This document shows, in pieces, positions 36,216 to 45,465 of a DNA stretch of 52,521 nucleotides. The stretch is from the NCBI GenBank assembly GCA_964481005.1, contig CAYZRY010000005.1, positions 1 to 52,521 on the forward strand, given 5' to 3'. The notes under the pieces are model-generated. The model worked only from the letters and a program-made list of their open reading frames with translations. It did not search any database and had not been told where the DNA came from. Source of the stretch: CAYZRY01 sp964481005. Its GTDB lineage: Bacteria > Bacillota_I > Bacilli_A > RF39 > UBA660. Made by a program: the position numbers and the translations under genes. Position 1 is the first letter of the stretch. Every line of letters starts with the position of its first letter.

Positions 36216-37251
36216 AACGATCACCTTCGATAATTAGCATAGCATCGCCAAAGGAAAAGAAACGGTATTTTTCTTTGATGGCTTCACTGTATGCATTCAT
36301 TATCTTTTCTTTGCTAGTTAGGGCTGAAACAAGCATGATAAGTGTTGATTCAGGTAAATGAAAGTTAGTAATTAGATTTTTGACAATCTTAAACTGGTAA
36401 CCTGGATAAATAAAGATATCGGTAAAACCAGAGTCTTCTTTTAATTCGCCACACTTTTGCATGACTGATTCTAATACTCTAACTGATGTTGTACCAACAG
36501 CTATCATTTTGTGATTAGCTGCAAGTGCCTGATTTATTGTATTAGCAGCTTCCCTACTAAGTTCATAATATTCACTGTGCATTTTGTGATCATTTACATC
36601 ATCAACCATAAGTGGTCTAAATGTCCCAAGTCCAACATGCAGAGTTAAATATACTATTTTAACTCCCTTAGCACTTAGACTAGTTAACATTTCTTTGGTA
36701 AAGTGCAAGCCTGCAGTTGGCGCGGCGGCACTACCAATATTTTTAGCATATACTGTTTGATAACGATCTTGGCTTTCTAGACGCTCATGAATATACGGAG
36801 GAAGTGGCATAGTTCCAAGTTTATCTAAAATCTCATACAAGATGCCATCATAGATAAGCTCAAAATCGCATAAACCATCTTCTTTCTTAGTTAAACATTT
36901 AGCCTTGAGTAATCCATCACCAAAAGAGACAATTGTCCCTTCTTTAACTCTTTTAGCTGGTTTAACTAGTGTCTCCCAAACATTATTTGATTGATCTTTA
37001 AGTAGTAACACTTCGATAATAGCACCAGTTTCTTCCTTGTGACCTATTAGTCTTGCCGGCAAAACCTTTGTATCATTTAAAACAAGTACATCACCTTCAT
37101 CAAAATATTCAAGAATATCATTAAAATGACGATGCTTAATCATGCCACTTTCTTTATTCAGTATCAAAAGACGCGAATCACTTCGCGTTTCAAGTGGACT
37201 TTGAGCAATAAGTTCCTCAGGTAAATTGTAATTAAAGTCTGATGCTCTCAC
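36208..37251 (-). CDS. queA: S-adenosylmethionine:tRNA ribosyltransferase-isomerase
   Basis: The 347-residue enzyme makes epoxyqueuosine in tRNA from preQ1 and SAM. Hallmarks: FNYNLPEELIAQSPLETRSDSR-type start, VLNDTKVLPARL (around 55), GSAAAPTAGLHFT (around 172) and TNFHLPESTLIMLVSA (around 297). Length is normal. It starts one base into the stop of ruvB and overlaps addB; all are part of the ruvA-ruvB-queA-addB-addA operon. Confidence 0.97.
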   Translation of the reverse strand: MRASDFNYNLPEELIAQSPLETRSDSRLLILNKESGMIKHRHFNDILEYFDEGDVLVLNDTKVLPARLIGHKEETGAIIEVLLLKDQSNNVWETLVKPAKRVKEGTIVSFGDGLLKAKCLTKKEDGLCDFELIYDGILYEILDKLGTMPLPPYIHERLESQDRYQTVYAKNIGSAAAPTAGLHFTKEMLTSLSAKGVKIVYLTLHVGLGTFRPLMVDDVNDHKMHSEYYELSREAANTINQALAANHKMIAVGTTSVRVLESVMQKCGELKEDSGFTDIFIYPGYQFKIVKNLITNFHLPESTLIMLVSALTSKEKIMNAYSEAIKEKYRFFSFGDAMLIIEGDRYE

Positions 37252-38270
37252 TATTTATCTTCACTATCAAATAAAGTATTTTGATAGGTCTTTCCTAAAT
37301 GTTTGTATGCTAGTTCAGTGACAACCCTTCCTCTTGGTGTTCTCTTTAAATATCCCTTTTGCAGGAGATATGGTTCATAGACATCCTCGATTGTGGTAAC
37401 TTCTTCGCCGATGACACTAGCAATCGATTCGATACCAACTGGTCCCCCACCAAACTTTTCGATAATGGCAAGAAGCAATTGATGATCGGTATTATCTAGT
37501 CCTTCTTTATCGACCTTCAAACGCTTAAGGGCTTTCTTACAGACATCTAAATCGATAACATTTTTATCTTCGACCAAAGCAAAGTCTCTTACTCTTTTAA
37601 ATATACGGTTAGCAATACGTGGTGTTCCACGGCTTCGCTTAGCAAGTTCATCTGCCGCTTCATCATCTATTTCCATTTTAAGAACTCGAGAAGTTCTTTT
37701 AATTATTTGACTTAGTTCTTCATCTGAGTAGTATTCAAGTTTCGAAATAATACCGAAGCGATCTCTAAGAGGCGAAGTTAAATCTCCAACTCTTGTAGTG
37801 GCTCCAACAATTGTAAATGGTGGCAAATTAATTCTTATATTACGTGACGATGCATCTGAACCAACAATGATATCCAAGGTAAAGTCTTCCATCGCTGGAT
37901 AGAGAATCTCTTCGACAAAGCCAGGAAGACGATGAATCTCGTCGATAAATAGGACATCCCCTGGTTCAATCGAAGATAGTATCGCTGCTAAATCACCAAT
38001 CTTTTCAATTGATGGACCAGTGACAGTTCTTACTTTACTACCAAGTTCATTGGCGATGATATATGCAAGCGTGGTCTTTCCTAGTCCTGGTGGCCCATAT
38101 AAAAGAACATGATCTAAACTCTCATCACGAATTTTAGCTGCCTTGATAAAAACTCTAATGTTTTCTTTGACATCAGTCTGACCAATATATTCATCGATAA
38201 CTACCGGTCTAATTGACTCTTCATAGTTATCTTCAATATTCTCATCACTAAATAGAATTCTATCTTCCAT
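37251..38270 (-). CDS. ruvB: Holliday junction branch migration helicase RuvB
   Basis: The 339-residue AAA+ motor drives branch migration with RuvA. Start region IRPVVIDEYIGQ, Walker A GPPGLGKTTLA (around 60), Walker B VLFIDEIHRLP (around 105), sensor GATTRVGDLTSPLRDRFG and arginine finger region, and the C-terminal winged helix with TPRGRVVTELAY. Length is normal. 12 bp downstream of ruvA. Confidence 0.98.
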   Translation of the reverse strand: MEDRILFSDENIEDNYEESIRPVVIDEYIGQTDVKENIRVFIKAAKIRDESLDHVLLYGPPGLGKTTLAYIIANELGSKVRTVTGPSIEKIGDLAAILSSIEPGDVLFIDEIHRLPGFVEEILYPAMEDFTLDIIVGSDASSRNIRINLPPFTIVGATTRVGDLTSPLRDRFGIISKLEYYSDEELSQIIKRTSRVLKMEIDDEAADELAKRSRGTPRIANRIFKRVRDFALVEDKNVIDLDVCKKALKRLKVDKEGLDNTDHQLLLAIIEKFGGGPVGIESIASVIGEEVTTIEDVYEPYLLQKGYLKRTPRGRVVTELAYKHLGKTYQNTLFDSEDK

Positions 38271-38282
38271 AATTAACCTCCA

Positions 38283-38837
38283 TTATTTTAATAATAATTT
38301 TAAAGCTTCTTTAACCTGATCTTCGATTGATAGTTCAGCACTTACTTTAACAATAACTGCTACAATCTCTTTTTCTTTATAGCCAAGACCTTTAAGAACT
38401 TCCATAAGCTCCTCAGTACTAGCACTAGTCTTCTCAACTCCTGCTATTGAAATCTTACCCTTCAAATCGAGAATTATTTGCTTAGCAACCTTTTCTCCAA
38501 TCTTAGGGAATTTCTTCAAATAGATAATATTTTCTCGCTCAATGGCATCCATAATACCGGCAATTGAACCAGTTGCTAAGATAGGAAGTGCAGTCTTTGG
38601 ACCCATTCCCTTAACGCTAATTAGTTTTAAAAACATTTCTCTTTCTTCAAGTGTCTTAAAACCATACAAGCTATTATCATCTTCACGTAGTTGCTGATGA
38701 ATATAAACTTTGTATTCTGCCCCTTCATTAAAAGCATATGGATTAGGTGTGAAGATTTTAAAACCAACACCCCCATTATCCAAAACTATGTTGTTACTAC
38801 TTATATTATTAACTTTTCCTACTATGTAATCGTACAT
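38283..38837 (-). CDS. ruvA: Holliday junction branch migration protein RuvA
   Basis: A 184-residue junction-binding protein. It has the N-terminal OB fold (MYDYIVGKVNNI), two helix-hairpin-helix motifs (SVKGMGPKTALPIL and KFPKIGEKVAKQIILDL) and a C-terminal RuvB-binding domain (ELMEVLKGLGYKEKEI). Start at 38837 follows GGGTGATTTA; the ATG at 38849 lies in that ribosome binding region. First gene of the repair operon. Confidence 0.95.
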   Translation of the reverse strand: MYDYIVGKVNNISSNNIVLDNGGVGFKIFTPNPYAFNEGAEYKVYIHQQLREDDNSLYGFKTLEEREMFLKLISVKGMGPKTALPILATGSIAGIMDAIERENIIYLKKFPKIGEKVAKQIILDLKGKISIAGVEKTSASTEELMEVLKGLGYKEKEIVAVIVKVSAELSIEDQVKEALKLLLK

Positions 38838-38885
38838 TAAATCACCCATTTAATTATATAATAAAACAAGACAAAACAAAAGCCT

Positions 38886-38914
38886 AAGAAAAATAAAGAC
38901 TTTCGTCTTTATTT
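38886..38914 (-). terminator. Terminator of smc
   Basis: Stem AAATAAAGAC/GTCTTTATTT with a 4-base loop (GAAA on the minus strand) and T-run; overlaps the smc stop. Confidence 0.8.
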
Positions 38915-41858
38915 AAACTAATTTCTCCATTCTTACACTGACAAGTTTAGATACACCTGACTCCTGCATAGTTATTCCATAGAGAGTATCAGCATATTCC
39001 ATTGTTTTCTTTTTGTGTGTAATAATTAGGAACTGTGTTTTATTTTTATATCTAGATAGATACTTTCCAAACTTATCGACGTTAGCTTCATCTAGGGCTG
39101 CTTCTATCTCGTCAAACAGACAGAATGGCACAGGTCTAACATTTAGTATGGCTAGGATTAAACTGATAGCTGTAAGCGTCTTTTCTCCTCCGGATAAGAG
39201 GTTTATTGTCGTTAATTTCTTACCTGGTGGCGAAGCCACTATCTCTATTCCTGTTTCAAGTAAATCTTGTGGATCAGTTAGTTTTAGGTTAGCTTCTCCT
39301 CCACCGAAAAGTTCAGTGAATACTTGTTTGAATTCTTTTTCAATTTTATCAAATGATTCTTTAAACTCACGACGCATAACTTCGTCCATCTCAGAGATAA
39401 TTTCAAGCAATGTTTCTTTGGCTGAGACTAGATCACTTTCTTGACCAATTAAGAACTCATAACGAGTACTTACTCTAGCATACTCATCGATAGATGCGAC
39501 ATTGATCATTCCTAGATCTCTAATCTTTTGTTTTAAACTGCTTACTTTTTTGAAAGCATCTTCCGGATCTAGCTCTAAGAAATATTTACTACTTGCTGCT
39601 TCGTAAGTAAGTGAATAATCTTCGTTTAAAGAAGCTAGATAATTATCTAATTTAACTTCCATCTTAGAATTAGCCAGTTCTAAATCGTGACGTTTCTTTT
39701 CTTTCTGTTTGAGTTCTTGATTGCTACTTCGGCTAACAGCATCTTTTTCTTCGATTTCACTAAACATCTGTTTTGATAGTTTAGTCTTTTCTTCGATTAC
39801 TTTGATAAGTGAATCTTTTTCTCTAACTACTTCATAATAGGCATTAGTTAGTTTCTCTTCTTCTTTTGAAATAGATGAATCACTAATACCATCTAAACTA
39901 TTTTTTTCAGAAAGAGCTTTTTCAAGAGCATTTCTTGTCATGTTCAAAGTAGTTTCTTTAAGATCGTATCGATCTTTTAAAACTCTTATTTTACCTCTTC
40001 CTTCTAGAAGGAGATTCTCACCCTTTTCAAGTTCTTCTTTCTGCTTATTTATTTCTTTTTCTTGCTCGCTAATTACTTGAGTTAAACTATCTTTTGTTTT
40101 AATTAAAAGTTCAAGTTCTTGTCTATCACTAATTGTTGATCTAACATACTTTAGACTTCCTCCGGTGATACTTCCACCGATACTTATAACATCACCATCT
40201 AGAGTAACTATTTTATATCTATTTTGAATTAATTTAGCAATATGATTAGCACTATCTAAATCCTCGACTAAGATAACGTTACCTAGTTGATTGCTGATAA
40301 CACTATGATAATTATTATCGTATGAACATACGTCGATAAAGACTGAAATAAAACCTGCTTGTGACTTGATTTCTCCTAAAGTTTGATAATCGATACCGCG
40401 AGGTTTAACAGCATCAAGTGGAAAGAAAGTTGCTCTTCCATAATTGTTTTCTTTCAAATATGAAATAGCTTTTTTAGCATCTTCGCCCGAATCGACAACG
40501 ATATACTGTCTACTCGATAAGAGTGCCACTTCTAAAGCTTTGGCATATTTGATATCTGTGTCAATTAAATTACCAAGGCAATTGTGAATCCCATTTAAAC
40601 GAGGATTATTTAAAACCTGCTTAACGGCTGTCGAGTAGTTAGCACCACTTTCAATACTGTTATTTAGTACTCTAATTTTTTCTTCATGAGCAAAAACTTG
40701 TGAACGACTATGATTAAGTTCACTAATTAAGTTATTATATTGTTGTTTTTTATTACTTAAGTCTAACTCTTTTTTACTTTGAGTCTCTTCCTCATTTTTA
40801 ATACTTAGACTGATTAAATTTAAATCTTCTTCACTTGAAAAAATTTCATTTTTATAACTAGCTATCTTTTCACTTAGTAACTTGATGTTTTCATAAACTT
40901 TAATGTCACTTGCATCATATTTAGCGCGTTCTTCAAGAAGACGTTTTTCACCATTTAGTGTCTCTTCTTTTTTAGTTAGAACTAGTAGCTCTTGATTTAG
41001 TTTATTTATTTCATCAGCCAAAGCTTCATGAGCATCACGAAGTTCAGTTATCTTGGCATCGTCAGTTGATGAAAAGACATTTAGGTTTAATATCTCAGTA
41101 TCTAGTTTCTCTATTTTTTCACTATTTTGTTTTAGGGCATAATTCATCGTATTAATCTCGTGAGTCATCAAAGCTACTTCGATATTTTCGAGATCTTCTT
41201 TATACGATAGATATTCTTTAGCCGCAATACTTTGCTCTTTTAAGGGTTCTACTTGAACTGCTAACTCAGCAATAATATCACGAACACGAGATAGGTTATC
41301 TTCGGTTTTAACTAATTTATTTAAAGCTTCTTCTTTACGTGTTTTATACTTTAGAACTCCGGCTGCTTCTTCAAAGACAACACGACGATCTTTATTAGAA
41401 CTAGATATAATCTTATCGATAGCTCCCTGGGAAACGATATTAAACGATCCCTTTCCTATTCCACTATCCATAAATAATTCAGTTATATCTTTTAATCTAC
41501 AATGTTGCCCATTGATAAAATATTCACTTTCACCAGTAGCAAAAACACGTCTTTTAATCGATACTTCATTATATGGTAAGTTTAAGTAATTATCATGATT
41601 ATCAAACGTAAGAGCTACTGAAGCAACATTTAATGCTTTTCTATTTTTACTACCTGAAAAAATAACATCGGTCATACCCGAGTCTCCACGTAGTGACTTA
41701 ACTGATTGTTCTCCAAGTACCCATCTGACCGCATCGACAATATTCGATTTACCCGATCCATTAGGTCCTACAATACAAGTTATCTTATCATCTAAGTCTA
41801 TTTTCATTTTATCAGCAAATGATTTAAAACCTGATGCTTCAATTTCTTTCAAGTACAT
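38913..41858 (-). CDS. smc: Chromosome partition protein SMC
   Basis: A 981-residue condensin ATPase. Walker A GPNGSGKSNIV is at residues 32-42 and the Q-loop VLGEQSVKSLRG follows; the C-terminal head has the signature LLSGGEKTLTAI (around 886) and Walker B FCLFDEIEAALDEANVD. The hinge (about 415-565) is recognisable by NCLGNLIDTDIKYAKALEVA and TGGSLK. Both coiled-coil arms are short: typical SMCs have about 1150-1190 residues. Own promoter (TATAAT at 41882-41887) and terminator; scpA and scpB are not in the window. Confidence 0.96.
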   Translation of the reverse strand: MYLKEIEASGFKSFADKMKIDLDDKITCIVGPNGSGKSNIVDAVRWVLGEQSVKSLRGDSGMTDVIFSGSKNRKALNVASVALTFDNHDNYLNLPYNEVSIKRRVFATGESEYFINGQHCRLKDITELFMDSGIGKGSFNIVSQGAIDKIISSSNKDRRVVFEEAAGVLKYKTRKEEALNKLVKTEDNLSRVRDIIAELAVQVEPLKEQSIAAKEYLSYKEDLENIEVALMTHEINTMNYALKQNSEKIEKLDTEILNLNVFSSTDDAKITELRDAHEALADEINKLNQELLVLTKKEETLNGEKRLLEERAKYDASDIKVYENIKLLSEKIASYKNEIFSSEEDLNLISLSIKNEEETQSKKELDLSNKKQQYNNLISELNHSRSQVFAHEEKIRVLNNSIESGANYSTAVKQVLNNPRLNGIHNCLGNLIDTDIKYAKALEVALLSSRQYIVVDSGEDAKKAISYLKENNYGRATFFPLDAVKPRGIDYQTLGEIKSQAGFISVFIDVCSYDNNYHSVISNQLGNVILVEDLDSANHIAKLIQNRYKIVTLDGDVISIGGSITGGSLKYVRSTISDRQELELLIKTKDSLTQVISEQEKEINKQKEELEKGENLLLEGRGKIRVLKDRYDLKETTLNMTRNALEKALSEKNSLDGISDSSISKEEEKLTNAYYEVVREKDSLIKVIEEKTKLSKQMFSEIEEKDAVSRSSNQELKQKEKKRHDLELANSKMEVKLDNYLASLNEDYSLTYEAASSKYFLELDPEDAFKKVSSLKQKIRDLGMINVASIDEYARVSTRYEFLIGQESDLVSAKETLLEIISEMDEVMRREFKESFDKIEKEFKQVFTELFGGGEANLKLTDPQDLLETGIEIVASPPGKKLTTINLLSGGEKTLTAISLILAILNVRPVPFCLFDEIEAALDEANVDKFGKYLSRYKNKTQFLIITHKKKTMEYADTLYGITMQESGVSKLVSVRMEKLV

Positions 41859-41912
41859 AACTTACCATCCTATTCATATAGATTATACTAAAATAAGCCA
41901 TTCTTGTAAACG

Positions 41913-41939
41913 AAAAAAGAATGTTAGTAAACATTCTTT
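41913..41939 (-). terminator. Terminator of the uppS-cdsA-rseP operon
   Basis: Stem AAAGAATGTT/AACATTCTTT followed by TTTTTTCG on the minus strand; overlaps the end of the 70-codon gene. Confidence 0.8.
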
Positions 41940-42136
41940 GATAAAAATCCAAATACTTCGATGAGAGTCATTAGAATCATAATATATATTACTATCAGAT
42001 CTGTTTTCTCATCGCTTAATGGAATATTGACATTATCTTGATAATTAATATCTTTTTCATCATATTCAAAGCCTTCGAAAAAGACTTTACTATGAACTTT
42101 TTTATGTCTGAAAAATCTCTTTCTAAACCCTCTCAT
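41924..42136 (-). CDS. Small membrane protein of unknown function
   Basis: A 70-residue protein: a strongly basic N-terminus (MRGFRKRFFRHKK), an acidic middle, and one C-terminal membrane segment (about 47-66, LIVIYIMILMTLIEVFGFL). Its ATG overlaps the rseP stop by one base (TAATG), so coupling is likely. I recognise no family. The gene ends inside the operon terminator. Confidence 0.65.
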   Translation of the reverse strand: MRGFRKRFFRHKKVHSKVFFEGFEYDEKDINYQDNVNIPLSDEKTDLIVIYIMILMTLIEVFGFLSKNVY

Positions 42137-43176
42137 TAGTTCACCAAACGGAATAAATCACTAATCATAATGATGACTGTAAAGATTAGTAGGAGGATAA
42201 ATCCAGCGGTATTGACGAGATTCTCTATCTTTGGATCAACTGGTTTTCCGCGAAGCTTTTCTATTAGCAAGAAGACAACTCTTCCTCCGTCAAAGGCTGG
42301 AAACGGAATAAGATTAATAAAGCCGACGTTGATACTTAAAATAGCAGTTAAAAGCAATAAACTTGCTAGTCCGTGCTGACTGACATCTCCGACAATTGAA
42401 AAGATTCCAATTGGTCCACTCAAAGTACTAAGACTCATTTGTCCAGTAAATAGTTTGCCAAGGACAATCTTCATCTGTCTAAAGGTAGCTCCAAACTTTT
42501 TATAGGCAAACTCTAAGCTTTTAAGTACTCCATGTTCTTTTTCACTCTTAAATTCTAATCCATAGACATAGTTAGTTTTACCATCGATCTTTTTCTTATC
42601 TGGTTTGAAATTATATTTAACTGTTCCATCAGCTCTTTTTACTTCGATAGAAATATCTTTAGTTTTATCAGCTAAGACGATATGGAGCTGCACATCATCG
42701 ATTGTTTTAGTCTTATAACCATTGATGGCAACAATTCTATCACCCTTGACTAAACCTGCACGCTGAGCTGGTTTATCACCGGTTACATCATAGATAACTG
42801 GATCCATCTTGATAGCACCACTTAGAAGGGCGGCTAAAAAGAAGAATAAGAAAGCTAGAATAAAGTTATTGATAGCCCCAAAGACCATGATTAAGAATCT
42901 TTGCCAAATAGGTTTTTTATGTAAAAAACGGTTTTTAGCAATCTTTTTATCGTCATCCCCATCTTCGCCAGCTAGCGAGACAAATCCACCGATTGGAATA
43001 GCTCTGATAGAGTATTCAGTTTCTCCATCTTTACCCTTCTTACTCCAAATCTTAGGACCCATACCTATGGCAAATTCATAGACATAGACACCAAACTTTT
43101 TAGCAAAGATAAAATGTCCAAATTCATGAACGAGAATAATTATTCCAAGTATTAGTACAAAATATATTAAAGTCAT
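42136..43176 (-). CDS. rseP: Site-2 protease RseP (M50 zinc metalloprotease)
   Basis: A 346-residue intramembrane protease that cleaves membrane-bound regulators such as anti-sigma factors and remnant signal peptides. The zinc site HEFGH is at residues 17-21 in VHEFGHFIFAKKFG; the third ligand region is NLIPFPAFDGGRVVF (around 285). A single PDZ domain lies at about 125-205 (PAQRAGLVKGDRIVAINGY). About four membrane segments. The uppS-cdsA-rseP order is common in Bacilli. Confidence 0.95.
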   Translation of the reverse strand: MTLIYFVLILGIIILVHEFGHFIFAKKFGVYVYEFAIGMGPKIWSKKGKDGETEYSIRAIPIGGFVSLAGEDGDDDKKIAKNRFLHKKPIWQRFLIMVFGAINNFILAFLFFFLAALLSGAIKMDPVIYDVTGDKPAQRAGLVKGDRIVAINGYKTKTIDDVQLHIVLADKTKDISIEVKRADGTVKYNFKPDKKKIDGKTNYVYGLEFKSEKEHGVLKSLEFAYKKFGATFRQMKIVLGKLFTGQMSLSTLSGPIGIFSIVGDVSQHGLASLLLLTAILSINVGFINLIPFPAFDGGRVVFLLIEKLRGKPVDPKIENLVNTAGFILLLIFTVIIMISDLFRLVN

Positions 43177-43186
43177 TAATTCCTCC

Positions 43187-43987
43187 TTATAGAATTACTA
43201 GAAATAGTACAAAAGTTAAAACGGCAAAAATCAAGCTGTCGATTCTATCTAGCATTCCTCCATGTCCTGGAATCAGGTTAGAGAAATCTTTTTGATCATA
43301 GTATCTTTTAATTGATGAGAAGACTAAATCTCCGAGCTGTGCTACTAGCGAAATAGTTACTGTCATAAACATCAAAATCCAAAAGTTTAAAGCTGGGTCG
43401 ATGACCGTTGTATAAAATAGAGCTCCCGCTACACTTCCAATAATAGTTCCGCCAATTAAACCTTCGACAGTCTTCTTCGGAGAAATATCTTTAGCAAGTA
43501 AATTAGCTCCGATAAACCTTCCAGTAATCAAAGCAAATGTATCAGTTATCGTAGTAATGACAAAGATGTATAGAATATACTCTAAACTGAAGTTTCTAAG
43601 TAGAATAAAGATATTCATACTTAGTCCAATAAATAAACTAGATGCCATTAGAAATAATGCATCATTTAGATTGTATCTTTTATTATTGTTGTAGAAGACC
43701 ATCGCTGGTAAAAAGACTAAAATCATCGCGATTAAAACACGATAATCAAGCTGAAAAGTCAAATCAGATGTCGATGCATTGACGATTGTAAGAAGTCCGA
43801 CAATTATGTAAGAGACAAGTTCCATTCCAATTGGAAACTCTTTCTTAACTCTTCTAATTTTCATAAGTTCATGTTGTGATATTAAAGCTATAGCTAAAAC
43901 TAGTAATTGAAATGGCAATTTACCAAAAATTAAAACTGGTATAAAAATAGCTAACATCAATATCGCACTAATAATTCTTTTTTTCAT
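43187..43987 (-). CDS. cdsA: Phosphatidate cytidylyltransferase
   Basis: A 266-residue membrane enzyme that makes CDP-diacylglycerol from phosphatidate and CTP. The family signature is at the C-terminal end, SPKKTVEGLIGG and LGDLVFSSIKRYYDQKDFSN then PGHGGMLDRIDS. About eight membrane segments. The start at 43987 follows TTTGGAGGATAAA, one base after the uppS stop; the frame is open further upstream, but only inside uppS and without a ribosome binding site. Confidence 0.95.
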   Translation of the reverse strand: MKKRIISAILMLAIFIPVLIFGKLPFQLLVLAIALISQHELMKIRRVKKEFPIGMELVSYIIVGLLTIVNASTSDLTFQLDYRVLIAMILVFLPAMVFYNNNKRYNLNDALFLMASSLFIGLSMNIFILLRNFSLEYILYIFVITTITDTFALITGRFIGANLLAKDISPKKTVEGLIGGTIIGSVAGALFYTTVIDPALNFWILMFMTVTISLVAQLGDLVFSSIKRYYDQKDFSNLIPGHGGMLDRIDSLIFAVLTFVLFLVIL

Positions 43988-43988
43988 T

Positions 43989-44690
43989 TTATCCTCCAAA
44001 TCTTCTTTGTCTTCGGTAATATTCTTCCAAAGCTTTATCAAATTCTTTTCCATCAAAATCAGGAAAGTATGTCTTAGTAAAATACAGTTCACTGTAGGCC
44101 AGTTGAAATAGTAGAAAGTTACTGATTCGTTCTTCACCAGAAGTCCTGATGACAAAGTCTATCGGTGGTAAATCTTTATATAAGTACTGATAGAAAGATT
44201 CTTCGTCTAAATCATCTAAATCAAGTTTATCTTCTTTATAAAGTTTAGCTATCTTTTTAGCAGCATCAACTATTTCCTGTTGTCCCCCGTAATTGAGACA
44301 TATGTTTAAGGTTCCACCCGTGTTACTCATTGTCTCTTTTTCCGTCTCATCGATCAAATCAACAATATCACTGCGAAGGCCCTTTTCTCTACCGGAAATA
44401 GTTATTCTGATATTATTCTTGCGAGCATCTTTGATATTCTTATTTAGGAACTTCTTTAACAGTTCCATCAGATAATCTACTTCTTTTTTATCTCTTTTAA
44501 AATTCTCGGTAGAAAAAGCAAAGACACTTAGCGTTTTAATACCCTTTTTAAAGATATGATTGGCTAGGTCCTCAAGTGTTTTAGCTCCGGCTAAATGACC
44601 ACTGCTAGGATCTTTCCCCCGCTCTTTAGCCCATCGCCTATTTCCGTCCATAATAATAGCTACATGATTAGGAATTTTTTTATCATTCAT
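43989..44690 (-). CDS. uppS: Isoprenyl transferase (undecaprenyl diphosphate synthase)
   Basis: A 233-residue cis-prenyltransferase that makes the C55 lipid carrier for peptidoglycan. The diphosphate-binding motif is VAIIMDGNRRWAKERG (residues 9-24), then GHLAGAKTL, VFAFSTENFKR and the C-terminal RTSGEERISNFLLFQLAYSE. Length is normal. RBS AGGTGA. Confidence 0.97.
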   Translation of the reverse strand: MNDKKIPNHVAIIMDGNRRWAKERGKDPSSGHLAGAKTLEDLANHIFKKGIKTLSVFAFSTENFKRDKKEVDYLMELLKKFLNKNIKDARKNNIRITISGREKGLRSDIVDLIDETEKETMSNTGGTLNICLNYGGQQEIVDAAKKIAKLYKEDKLDLDDLDEESFYQYLYKDLPPIDFVIRTSGEERISNFLLFQLAYSELYFTKTYFPDFDGKEFDKALEEYYRRQRRFGG

Positions 44691-44709
44691 ATTATCACCT
44701 ATCTGTTTA

Positions 44710-44738
44710 ATTATAATATAGTTTAAAGCTTATAACAA
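44710..44738 (-). promoter_or_regulatory. Promoter of uppS-cdsA-rseP
   Basis: TTGTTA (44733-44738), 17-base spacer, TATAAT (44710-44715) on the minus strand. Confidence 0.6.
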
Positions 44739-44740
44739 TA

Positions 44741-44763
44741 AAAAAAGAACCCTTAGGTTCTTA
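44741..44763 (-). terminator. Terminator of rpsP-khpA
   Basis: Stem AAGAACC/GGGTTCTT with 3-base loop and T-run on the minus strand, overlapping the khpA stop. Confidence 0.8.
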
Positions 44764-45009
44764 AAAACTGTCTATATTGATCTTGACGCGTTTATTCTCG
44801 TGTAAATAACTGCTAGCTTGAACTAGTGTTCTAACAGCGTTAGCTGTCTTACCAGCACGTCCAATAACACGACCCATATCTTCGCTATCGACCATCACTT
44901 GAATCAAGACGGTGTTTTCTTCTTCTGTAGGAAATTCTTTAACTTCAACAGCATCTTTTTTAGTTGCTAAAGCTTTAACGATTTCTTCAGTTAATCCTAT
45001 TAAATCCAT
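44761..45009 (-). CDS. khpA: KH-domain RNA-binding protein KhpA
   Basis: An 82-residue single KH domain with the GxxG loop in GRVIGRAGKTANAVRT (around 47-62). KhpA pairs with KhpB in Firmicutes to bind RNA and affect division and cell length. It starts inside the rpsP stop (TAATG), the conserved rpsP-khpA order. Confidence 0.93.
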   Translation of the reverse strand: MDLIGLTEEIVKALATKKDAVEVKEFPTEEENTVLIQVMVDSEDMGRVIGRAGKTANAVRTLVQASSYLHENKRVKINIDSF

Positions 45010-45413
45010 TATGCACTTTCCTTTTTAGTTGCTTTTTTAGCCGGTGCTTTAGCTGCAGGCTTCTTAGCTGCTGCTTTCTTAGCAGGAGCCTTAGTTTCCT
45101 TCTTTACTACTTCCTTTTTAGCAACTGTCTTTTCCTTCTTAGGTGCTTTAGTTTTGCTTTCAGCAAATTTCTTCATAATACCTTGTGATTGAAGTAAACT
45201 TTTTACAGTGTCACTTGGAAGAGCTCCGACATTTAACCACTTAAGAGCTTTTTCTTCATCTATTTTAATAGTTGCAGGCTCTGTAGTTGGGTTGTAAGTA
45301 CCGACAAGTTCTAAATATTGTCCATCTCTAGATCTTCTTGCATCACTAGCAACAATTCTATACATTGGACGACGTTTAGCACCCATTCTTGTTAATCTTA
45401 ACTTAACTGCCAT
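45009..45413 (-). CDS. rpsP: Small-subunit ribosomal protein bS16 with long Lys/Ala/Pro-rich tail
   Basis: A 134-residue bS16. Residues 1 to about 85 are the usual globular protein (VKLRLTRMGAKRRPMYRIVA, SRDGQYLELVGTYNPT). The remaining 45-50 residues are a low-complexity, strongly basic tail of KKE, APAKK and AAKKPA units; most bS16 proteins have about 80-95 residues. Start at 45413 (MAVKLR) has CGGAGG upstream; the frame to 45431 (MKRRYI) would include the ribosome binding site. First gene of rpsP-khpA. Confidence 0.95.
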   Translation of the reverse strand: MAVKLRLTRMGAKRRPMYRIVASDARRSRDGQYLELVGTYNPTTEPATIKIDEEKALKWLNVGALPSDTVKSLLQSQGIMKKFAESKTKAPKKEKTVAKKEVVKKETKAPAKKAAAKKPAAKAPAKKATKKESA

Positions 45414-45436
45414 AATATACCTCCGTTTCATATAAA

Positions 45437-45465
45437 ATTATATAATAAGAAAAAAGGTGTGTCAA
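45437..45465 (-). promoter_or_regulatory. Full-consensus promoter of rpsP
   Basis: Minus-strand TTGACA (45460-45465), exactly 17 bases, TATAAT (45437-45442): a perfect sigma-A consensus. The TGA stop of the upstream HAD gene lies inside the -35, and the -35 is in the loop/stem of that gene's terminator. Confidence 0.85.

Noticed and set aside
39013..39444. 143-codon plus-strand reading frame inside smc
   Set aside because: It is antisense to conserved SMC head motifs and has no ribosome binding site or recognisable protein.
43988..44155. N-terminal extension of cdsA
   Set aside because: These codons lie in uppS in another frame; TTTGGAGGATAAA directly before the ATG at 43987 marks the true start.
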